Shown here piece by piece: positions 56,756 through 63,095 of a stretch of 63,095 bases of DNA (positions are counted from its first letter, which is position 1; every line of letters starts with the position of its first letter). Position numbers and translations under genes: made by a program. Below the pieces are notes generated by a model that saw only the letters and a program-made list of their open reading frames with translations, had not been told where the DNA came from and did no database searches. Source of the stretch: Burkholderiaceae bacterium (GTDB lineage Bacteria; Pseudomonadota; Gammaproteobacteria; Burkholderiales; Burkholderiaceae_E); the NCBI GenBank assembly GCA_024637395.1, contig JAGXFG010000049.1, positions 1 to 63,095 on the forward strand, given 5' to 3'.

Positions 56756-57621
56756 GCCTGGCCCCCGTCCTCAAGTCCGACGCCGCGAGCCTCGGCCTCG
56801 CGCAGAATCGACTGGGCGCGCAACAGCACCGGCCGGTCGACCATCGCGCCGTCGACTGCTACCGCGGCACCATCGCTGCTGGCGGCAGCAGCCACTGTCC
56901 GCCGCGCCCAGACGAGTTGTTCCGGACTTGGCGCAAAGCAGCGGTTGACCACCGGCACCTGCCGCGGATGGATGCACAGCTTGGCCCCCAAGCCAATCCG
57001 GCGCGCCCGCGCCACATCCTGCGCAAGCACCGCAGGGTCGTCGATCACCGCCGTCACACCATCGATTGGTGCCAGCTTTTGCGCCAACCGTGAAGCCAGC
57101 ACCAGCTGGGATCGAAACCACAGCAACTCTTCATCACCGCCGTCCATCCCCAGGTCGAGCTGGAAGTCGATGGTTCCGAACCCCAGCCGTTCGACCTGCG
57201 CCACCTGAGCCAGCGCCAGCGCGTTGGCGAATCCCACCGCCGACTCGATCAGCGGCAGCAGCACCACGGGTTCGCTGCGCGCGGCGCCATGCCTCCCCTG
57301 GGGTGCGCAAGCCCGCGCCAGAGCCGCCAGTTCATCGACCCGCTCGGCCTTGGGCAGCATCACCGCCGCCACTGCCGGATGCGCGCAGAGTTCGAGATCG
57401 TCGGCAAACCATTTGGTACCGGCGGCGTTGATCCGCACCACCACCGGGTGTTCGGCCGAGAGCCAGTTGGCGAGAGCGTCACGGGCCTGCCCCTTGTCCC
57501 CCGGGGCGACCGCGTCCTCGAGGTCGACGATGACCGCATCGGCACCGCTGGCGAGCGCCTTGGCGAAGCGCTTCGGCCGATTGCCCGGCACGAACAGATA
57601 TGACCGCGGGGCCAACCTCAT
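56752..57621 (-). CDS. CitE-like CoA-ester lyase (HpcH/HpaI superfamily)
   Basis: The 289-residue protein has the Mg-binding and active-site motifs VIVDLEDAV, LIESAVGF and FGTIDFQLDLG of the CitE/Mcl family. Such enzymes split citramalyl-CoA, malyl-CoA or citryl-CoA. No other citrate lyase subunits are present, so a stand-alone citramalyl-CoA or methylmalyl-CoA lyase is most likely. Four-bp overlaps link it to both neighbours. Confidence 0.85.
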   Translation of the reverse strand: MRLAPRSYLFVPGNRPKRFAKALASGADAVIVDLEDAVAPGDKGQARDALANWLSAEHPVVVRINAAGTKWFADDLELCAHPAVAAVMLPKAERVDELAALARACAPQGRHGAARSEPVVLLPLIESAVGFANALALAQVAQVERLGFGTIDFQLDLGMDGGDEELLWFRSQLVLASRLAQKLAPIDGVTAVIDDPAVLAQDVARARRIGLGAKLCIHPRQVPVVNRCFAPSPEQLVWARRTVAAAASSDGAAVAVDGAMVDRPVLLRAQSILREAEARGVGLEDGGQA

Positions 57622-59006
57622 GACCCTGTTCCGACCGGCAACCAGCGCGTCGGCATGGGCGAATGGGCCAGCTTCCAGACGCGCCGGATAACCGAGCGCA
57701 TCTCGAGCTCGCTGGCCCCGCCACGATAGGCCGCCAAGGCGAGCGCCTTAGCTTCCAGTTCGGTGCGACTCAGGGTGTTGCCGGGATCGCCCTTGGGCTC
57801 ATCGACGCGCGCCGCCAGCACCCGGCCATCGGTAGTTTCGACCTCGACCTTGCCGATCCAGCGCTGCGGATAGGCGCGATCGACCTCCTCGTCGAGGACC
57901 ATTTCCACCCGCTGCCGAAATGCCACTACCGCCGGGTCGTTGAAGCGCGCATCGAATTCGTTCAAGCCGGCGCGTCCCTCGAGCGCGATCAGTGCCAGCA
58001 CCGTGCCCATAGAAAATTTCGCCTGGTGCACGGTCTGGGGGTCGGTCACGGGACCCAGGACGTCGATCGCGCCCTGATGGACCAGAGTCGTGACCCGTTT
58101 GATCGCTGCGACGTCGAGGTGATTTTCACTGATCGCTCGCGCCAGCGCGTCGGCCGCGGGATGGGTATGGCGGCACGAGGCGTGGTACTTGAACGAAGTC
58201 TCGGGCAGAGCCCAGCGCTCGCCAAGGCGGTCGGCGAGGCGCGCCGGATCGGCATCCTGCGACATCCCGGCAGCCATCCCCTGCGCGCCGTCGAAGATGC
58301 GCCGGGCGCCGGTCAACCCCTCAGCCGCCAGGTATGCCGCGGCCAGGCCGGCGCTGCTCGCGTGGGCCGTGTGGAGTTGCTTGGAGTGCGCCGCGTCGCG
58401 CAGGAACTCCCACAACCCCGCCGACTGCGTGCCGGCCGAGCCGAAGGCATGGCCCATCTGCTCGGGAGTAAGCCGCAGCAGGTTGCCCACCGCCGCCGCG
58501 GCCGCGATGGTCCCGGCGGTGCCGGTGGTGTGGAAGACCTTGTAGTGCGAACGCCCAAGAAATTCGCCGACCCGAATGCCAACCTCGTAACCCGCCACTG
58601 ACGCTGCCAGGAACTCGGCGCCGCTGCGGCCCAGTTCCTGCGCCACTGCCAGCGCGGCCGGGAAGACCACTGTGGCCGGATGAAACACCGCGCCGTTGTG
58701 GACATCGTCCTGCTCGGCGAAATGCGACGCTGCGGCATTGGCATAGGCCGCCGCAAACGGACTCGTACCGCGGCGGTGTATCAGCACCTCGGCGAGTCCT
58801 TCGGACGGTCCGATCCGTTGTGCAAAGCGCGCGATCGCCTCGACCGACAATGCCCCCTTGCCGGCCAGCGCCGATGCGAACCAGTCCAGAAACAGGTCCT
58901 CGGCGCGGCGCAGCACCGGCTCCGGAATGGCGTCAATGCGAAGGCCCGCGGCAAACGCGGTCAGAGCGGCGGTCGGGGAATTATCATTGGTTGGCGTCGA
59001 ATCCAT
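57618..59006 (-). CDS. MmgE/PrpD family protein
   Basis: The 462-residue protein starts at 59006, the second of two adjacent ATGs, because AGGAG sits 5 bp before it. It has family landmarks DLFLDWFASALAGKG, AAYANAAASHFAEQDDVHNGAVFHP and FKYHASCRHTHPAADA. The family includes 2-methylcitrate dehydratase (PrpD) and cis-aconitate decarboxylase, and the sequence alone does not separate them. It overlaps the CitE-like gene by 4 bp and follows the CoA-transferase gene by 8 bp. Confidence 0.85.
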   Translation of the reverse strand: MDSTPTNDNSPTAALTAFAAGLRIDAIPEPVLRRAEDLFLDWFASALAGKGALSVEAIARFAQRIGPSEGLAEVLIHRRGTSPFAAAYANAAASHFAEQDDVHNGAVFHPATVVFPAALAVAQELGRSGAEFLAASVAGYEVGIRVGEFLGRSHYKVFHTTGTAGTIAAAAAVGNLLRLTPEQMGHAFGSAGTQSAGLWEFLRDAAHSKQLHTAHASSAGLAAAYLAAEGLTGARRIFDGAQGMAAGMSQDADPARLADRLGERWALPETSFKYHASCRHTHPAADALARAISENHLDVAAIKRVTTLVHQGAIDVLGPVTDPQTVHQAKFSMGTVLALIALEGRAGLNEFDARFNDPAVVAFRQRVEMVLDEEVDRAYPQRWIGKVEVETTDGRVLAARVDEPKGDPGNTLSRTELEAKALALAAYRGGASELEMRSVIRRVWKLAHSPMPTRWLPVGTGS

Positions 59007-59014
59007 CATTGCTC

Positions 59015-60217
59015 CTAAATCGCGCCCTGGGCGCGCAGTTGCGCGATCTCGTCGCTGTCGCAGCCAAATTCCGCGAGCAGCGCGTCGGTGTGTTCGCCCA
59101 GCGCCGGGATCGCCCCCATCTGCGCGGTCCATCCGTCGGGAAAGCCTGGCGGTTGCAGGGCGGGCAGCGCACCTCCTGGCGCCGCCACTTCGGTCCAGCG
59201 TCCGCGCGCCGCCAGTTGCGGGTGCGCCCAGACGTCGTGCATGTCATTGAGGCGGGCATTGGCGATCTGCGCCAGTTCGAGCCGCGCCAGCAGCTGCTCG
59301 GAGGTCAGCGTCGCGAATACCTCCTGGATCTGCTGCCGCAGTTCCTCGCGGGCCGCCTGGCGGCGCCCGTTCGACGAAAAGCGTTCGTCGTCGGCAAGCT
59401 CGGGGCGTTCGAGCACCCGCACACAAAACGCCCGCCACTCGCGCTCGTTCTGCAGCCCGAGCATCACGGTGCGGCCGTCGCCGGCAGCAAACGACCCATA
59501 GGGGTAAATGGTGGCGTGGGCGGCACCGGCGCGCGGCGGCGGTTCGGCGCCATCCATGGCGTAGTAGAGCGGGTAGCTCATCCACTCCACCGTGCTCTCG
59601 AGCATCGAGACGTCGATCCGGCAGCCCTGCCCGCTGGTGGCACGGGCCAGCAGCGCGGCGAGGATATTGCTGTAGCCGTACATCCCGGCCGCGATGTCGG
59701 CAATCGAGCAACCAGCCTTGGCCGGTGTTTCGGGCGTCCCGGTAACCGACAGGAACCCGGCCTCGCTCTGGATCAGCAGGTCGTAGGCCTTCTTGTCGCG
59801 GTACGGCCCATCGGAGCCGTAGCCCGAGATATCGCACACGATCAGGCGCGGAAAATCATCGTGCAGCGCCTCGAACGAGAGCCCGAGCCGGGCCGCTGCG
59901 CCAGGCGCCAGGTTCTGCACCAGCACGTCGACGTCGGCCAGCATCCGCCGCAGTATCGCCACCGCTTGCGGATGTTTGAGATCGAGCGTCAGGCTTTCCT
60001 TGGAGCGGTTGGTCCAGACGAAGTGCGACGCCATCCCGCGGGCGCGCTCGTCATAGCCACGCGCGAAATCACCGACGCCGGGGCGCTCGACCTTGATCAC
60101 CCGCGCTCCCAGATCGGCGAGTTGCCGGGTGCAAAACGGCGCCGCGATCGCATGCTCGAGCGTGAGCACGGTGATCCCGGCGAGCGGCAGAGGCGAAGTC
60201 TGTGCAGCAGCCATCAC
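59015..60217 (-). CDS. Family III CoA-transferase (CaiB/BaiF)
   Basis: This 400-residue family III transferase moves CoA between carboxylic acids. It begins with GITVLTLEHAIAAPFCTRQLADLGARVIKVERP. The probable catalytic Asp146 lies in KAYDLLIQ. The C-terminal half has ATIYPYGSFAAGDGRTVMLGLQNEREW. It probably activates the operon's dicarboxylate substrate with succinyl-CoA as donor, an inference from neighbours. It lies 4 bp after the acyl-CoA dehydrogenase. Confidence 0.9.
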   Translation of the reverse strand: MMAAAQTSPLPLAGITVLTLEHAIAAPFCTRQLADLGARVIKVERPGVGDFARGYDERARGMASHFVWTNRSKESLTLDLKHPQAVAILRRMLADVDVLVQNLAPGAAARLGLSFEALHDDFPRLIVCDISGYGSDGPYRDKKAYDLLIQSEAGFLSVTGTPETPAKAGCSIADIAAGMYGYSNILAALLARATSGQGCRIDVSMLESTVEWMSYPLYYAMDGAEPPPRAGAAHATIYPYGSFAAGDGRTVMLGLQNEREWRAFCVRVLERPELADDERFSSNGRRQAAREELRQQIQEVFATLTSEQLLARLELAQIANARLNDMHDVWAHPQLAARGRWTEVAAPGGALPALQPPGFPDGWTAQMGAIPALGEHTDALLAEFGCDSDEIAQLRAQGAI

Positions 60218-60221
60218 GCCC

Positions 60222-61385
60222 TCAGAAGGAACGCGGCAGACCGAGCACGTGCTCGGCCACGAACGACAGGATCAGGTTGGTCGAAATCGGCGCCACCTGG
60301 TAGAGACGGGTCTCGCGGAACTTGCGCTCGATGTCGTATTCGCAGGCGAAGCCGAAGCCGCCGTGGGTCTGCAGGCAGGCCTCGCCCGCTTCCCACGATG
60401 CCTTTGCTGCCAGGTACTTGGCCATGTTGGCCTCGGCGCCGCAGGGCTTGCCGGCGTCGAACAGTTCGCAGGCGCGATAGCGCATCAGGTTGGCTGCCTC
60501 GACCTCGATGTGGCTCTGGGCGATCGGGAACTGCACCCCCTGGTTCTGCCCGATCGGGCGATCGAACACCCGGCGCTCGTTGGCATAGCGCGTGGCCCGC
60601 TCGATGAACCAGTAACCGTCACCGATACACTCGGCGGCGATCAGCGCCCGTTCGGCGTTCAATCCGTCGAGGATGTACTTGAACCCGCGCCCCTCGTTCC
60701 CGATCAGGTTCTCGACCGGGATCTCGAGGTTTTCGAAAAACAGTTCGTTGGTCTCGTGGTTGACCATGTTGGCGATCGGCCGCACTTCCATGCCGTTGCC
60801 GGTCGCCTCGCGCAGGTCGACGAGGAAGATCGACATCCCTTCGGACTTGCGCGGGACCTCGGCCAGCGGCGTGGTGCGTGCCAGCAGGATCATCAGGTCG
60901 GAATGCTGGATGCGCGAGATCCACACCTTCTGGCCGTTGATCACATAGCGGTCGCCCTTGCGCACCGCGGTGGTCTTGATCTTGGTGGTGTCAGTGCCGG
61001 TGCTCGGCTCGGTCACGCCCATCGACTGCAGCCGCAGTTCCCCGGCGGCGATCGCCGGCAGATAACGCTGCTTCTGTTCCGGCGAGCCGTGGCGCAGCAG
61101 CGTACCCATGTTGTACATCTGGCCGTGGCAGGCGCCGGAGTTGCCGCCGCTGCGGTTGATCTCCTCCATGATGATCGAGGCCTCGACCAGGCCCAGCCCC
61201 GAGCCGCCGTACTCCTGCGGGATCAGCGCGGCCATCCAGCCGGCCTTGGTCAGCGCGGCGACGAATTCCTCGGGATAGGCCCGCTGCTCGTCGATGCGGC
61301 GGTGGTATTCGTCCGGAAACTCGGCGCACAGTGCGCGCACCGCGTCGCGGATCTCGGGGTGGAGGTCATCGTAAAAATTCTTCAT
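60222..61385 (-). CDS. Acyl-CoA dehydrogenase
   Basis: This 387-residue flavoprotein has the usual N-terminal helical domain, the beta domain with SMGVTEPSTGTDTTKIKTTA and KVWISRIQHSDLMILLA, and a C-terminal helical domain with THGGFGFACEYDIERKFRETRLYQV containing the likely catalytic Glu. It may oxidise a branched dicarboxylyl-CoA such as methylsuccinyl-CoA, given the operon context. It lies 28 bp after the MaoC-type hydratase. Confidence 0.92.
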   Translation of the reverse strand: MKNFYDDLHPEIRDAVRALCAEFPDEYHRRIDEQRAYPEEFVAALTKAGWMAALIPQEYGGSGLGLVEASIIMEEINRSGGNSGACHGQMYNMGTLLRHGSPEQKQRYLPAIAAGELRLQSMGVTEPSTGTDTTKIKTTAVRKGDRYVINGQKVWISRIQHSDLMILLARTTPLAEVPRKSEGMSIFLVDLREATGNGMEVRPIANMVNHETNELFFENLEIPVENLIGNEGRGFKYILDGLNAERALIAAECIGDGYWFIERATRYANERRVFDRPIGQNQGVQFPIAQSHIEVEAANLMRYRACELFDAGKPCGAEANMAKYLAAKASWEAGEACLQTHGGFGFACEYDIERKFRETRLYQVAPISTNLILSFVAEHVLGLPRSF

Positions 61386-61413
61386 CGCTTTGGCTTCTGG
61401 TTGGTGTCGGGGG

Positions 61414-62265
61414 TCAATCGATTTGCGCGCTGCCTTCCATGGTCAGCGCACCACTATCGTCACGCGCCCACAGTGCGACGCTGCCATCGGCCTCGGTGCG
61501 GCCGCAGACCGCAAACGGCGCGATGTCAAAGAGTGGGCGGACCGCGCGGAAACTGAAACTGCGCACCTTGGCCGCGGGAAGATTGCGGCGCAGAAGGTCG
61601 AGCAGCAGGGTTGCGATCAGCGGACCGTGGACGATCAGTCCGGGATAGCCTTCCACCTCGGTAACGTAGCTGCGATCGTAGTGGATGCGGTGGCCATTGA
61701 AGGTCAGCGCCGAGTAGCGAAACAGCAGCACCGGATCCGGGACGATGGTCCGCTCGAACGCCGCGGCGGTGGGCGCAGCCACCGGCGGTGGCGCAACCGC
61801 GCCCGGCTTGGCAGCCTCGCGATAGACGATGTCGTGCTCTTCGGTGATCGCCACTTCGTTGCCAACCGCGATCTCATGCTGGACCGTCACGAACACCAGG
61901 TCACCGCTGCGCCCGCTCTTGGCGTTGATCGCGGCGATGCGCGAGGTCTTGGTGGCGGTCTCGCCGACCCGCAGCGGCCGCACGAAACCCAGCCGTCCTC
62001 CGGCCCACATCCGGCGCGGCAGTTCCACCGGCGGCAGGAACTCGCCGCGTGCCGGATGCCCGTCCGGGCCCAGCACGCTCTGGCGAGCGGCCGGATTGAA
62101 CAGCATCCAGTGCCACAGGGGCGGCAGCGCTGCCCCCTGCTCTGCCGGGGCGTCATCGCGGTCGAGCGTGGCGGCCATGGCAGTGACCGGCATCGCAGCG
62201 ACGACTTCTGTCAACCGTTCGCTGCGGTTGACCCATTGGCGCAAGTACTCCAGATCGATGGCCAT
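61414..62265 (-). CDS. MaoC-type (itaconyl/mesaconyl-CoA-like) hydratase
   Basis: The 283-residue protein (start at 62265, MAIDLEYLRQW) has two hot-dog halves. The N-terminal part has LPPLWHWMLFNP and the C-terminal part the hydratase motif FRYSALTFNGHRIHYDRSYVTEVEGYPGLIVHGPLIATLLLD. It resembles mesaconyl-C4-CoA or itaconyl-CoA hydratases (FAS1-like dehydratase plus MaoC). The residues expected for catalysis (Asn/His in FNGHRIHYD) are present. It is the first gene of the CoA-ester operon, and the 165-bp gap upstream should carry the promoter. Confidence 0.85.
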   Translation of the reverse strand: MAIDLEYLRQWVNRSERLTEVVAAMPVTAMAATLDRDDAPAEQGAALPPLWHWMLFNPAARQSVLGPDGHPARGEFLPPVELPRRMWAGGRLGFVRPLRVGETATKTSRIAAINAKSGRSGDLVFVTVQHEIAVGNEVAITEEHDIVYREAAKPGAVAPPPVAAPTAAAFERTIVPDPVLLFRYSALTFNGHRIHYDRSYVTEVEGYPGLIVHGPLIATLLLDLLRRNLPAAKVRSFSFRAVRPLFDIAPFAVCGRTEADGSVALWARDDSGALTMEGSAQID

Positions 62266-62430
62266 CGTCGCTTCCCCAAGAGTTGTCAGCCCTGCACGGT
62301 AGCAGCCGGGCGCCGGCGCGACAATTCGCCATTGGCGAAGCACCCCTTCGGCGCAGCGAAAGTGGCTGGGGATTCGCCTCTGATGCTGCCTATCAAATCA
62401 TCGCCGGCCGGCCACCCAAGTCGGGGTGGA

Positions 62431-63095
62431 TCAACCGCGCAGCAACAGTTTCAGCAGCATGCTCAGGCTCCGGCCGTAGGGCGGGTTGAACAGTGCCACC
62501 CCAGCCAGGCGCGATTGCCGGAACACCGCCTTCTGGTGCGAAAACGTGTCGAAACCATTGCGACCGTGATAACGGCCCATGCCGCTGGGGCCAACTCCAC
62601 CGAAAGGCAGGTTGTGCTGGGCGACGTGCATGATGGTGTCGTTGACGGTGACCCCGCCAGCCACGGTCTCGTGCAGCCAGCGCTCGACCCGTCCGGCGTC
62701 GCGGTCGAACACGTAGAGCGCAAGCGGCCGCGGCCGGGCATTGACGAAGGCGATAGCGCCGTCGAGATCGCGATAGCCGATCACCGGCAGGATCGGCCCG
62801 AAGATCTCCTGCTGCAATCCCTTGCTCAGTCCGGTGCTCCCCAGCAGGAGGTGGGGCGCCAGACGCCTGCTCTCGGGGGGCATTTCGGGGCCCAGCCGGA
62901 TAACCTCCGCACCGTCGGCGGCCGCTTCGTCGAGGCAGCGACGCAGGCGCTGGAAGTGGCGCTCGTCGATGATCGAGGCGTAGTCGGTCGCCGGCAGGCG
63001 GACGAAGTGGTCGAGCCCGTACGCCTTCGCTCCCAGGACGGCCAGCTCGATCTCTTTGAGCGACAGGCCCGAATGCTCCTGGTCGAGCCAGAGGC
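62431..63095 (-). CDS. Aldehyde dehydrogenase C-terminus joined to HpcH/HpaI aldolase-like sequence (partial)
   Basis: The frame is open from the window's right edge to the stop at 62431. From about IIDERHFQRL onward it matches the C-terminal half of coniferyl-type aldehyde dehydrogenases (QQEIFGPILPVIGYRDL, GGVTVNDTIMHVAQHNLPFGGVG). The preceding 43 residues (LDQEHSGLSLKEIELAV, then AKAYGLDHFVRLPATDYASI) instead match HpcH/HpaI aldolases such as 2,4-dihydroxyhept-2-ene-1,7-dioate aldolase. The junction falls at DYASI, a pattern shared by both families (about 62966-62980). The catalytic Cys region of the dehydrogenase is absent. This is a recombinant gene or an assembly join. Confidence 0.7.
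   Translation of the reverse strand, partial: LWLDQEHSGLSLKEIELAVLGAKAYGLDHFVRLPATDYASIIDERHFQRLRRCLDEAAADGAEVIRLGPEMPPESRRLAPHLLLGSTGLSKGLQQEIFGPILPVIGYRDLDGAIAFVNARPRPLALYVFDRDAGRVERWLHETVAGGVTVNDTIMHVAQHNLPFGGVGPSGMGRYHGRNGFDTFSHQKAVFRQSRLAGVALFNPPYGRSLSMLLKLLLRG

Overview
The window is high-GC proteobacterial DNA, most likely from a betaproteobacterium of the Burkholderiales type. Three blocks support this: the order thrS-infC-rpmI-rplT-pheS-pheT-ihfA-merR-tRNA-Pro; a 2-oxoglutarate dehydrogenase operon beside gltA, sdhE, a GntR regulator and mdh; and a polyhydroxyalkanoate (PHA) block phaC-phaB-phaR. No rRNA genes and no CRISPR arrays were seen.

Layout. 1-6.2 kb: the 3' end of mfd, serB, then (minus strand) phaC-phaB-phaR-rimO. 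PhaC carries a histone-H1-like Lys/Ala/Pro tail of about 185 residues. 6.2-11.3 kb: pgeF-rluD (minus), bamD (plus), a DinG-type helicase and a small DUF465 protein. 11.4-25.7 kb: a TCA-cycle region, lpdA-odhB-odhA, gltA-sdhE-gntR (minus), then mdh, prpB, a lysozyme-inhibitor-like protein and acnA (plus). The sdhCDAB genes that usually sit between gntR and sdhE in relatives are absent. 25.8-30.8 kb: a MASE1/degenerate-GGDEF/EAL cyclic-di-GMP protein, a two-domain arsenosugar-type glycosyltransferase fusion and ArsS.

30.93-40.53 kb: an integrated 9.5-kb mobile element in the 3' end of tRNA-Pro(GGG), bounded by an 87-bp direct repeat with one mismatch. All its genes lie on the plus strand: tyrosine integrase, unknown protein, AlpA-like regulator, small proteins, a zinc-finger primase-like protein, an SF3 helicase, a probable origin made of inverted iterons around an AT-rich core, a terminase-small-subunit-like protein, and a fused HK97-type protease and major capsid protein with an internal start. 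It has no portal, large terminase, tail or lysis genes. It therefore looks like a capsid-encoding phage satellite rather than a prophage, and it is the most novel system here. It also holds several non-coding structures: paired TTCCGAACA sites at both ends, a perfect 17-bp inverted repeat, and a small structured RNA candidate.

40.5-48.4 kb: the conserved translation block and tRNA-Val(GAC); infC starts at a non-canonical ATA. 48.4-55.1 kb: a DUF1631 protein, a two-component system and a periplasmic Do-type protease. 55.1-62.3 kb: a LysR regulator and a tightly packed operon (MaoC-type hydratase, acyl-CoA dehydrogenase, family III CoA-transferase, MmgE/PrpD protein, CitE-like lyase, methyltransferase). 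By family logic it could take a C5 dicarboxylate such as methylsuccinate, mesaconate or itaconate to acetyl-CoA and pyruvate. At the right edge an aldehyde dehydrogenase C-terminus is joined in frame to a HpcH/HpaI-aldolase-like sequence, which is either a recombinant gene or an assembly chimera.
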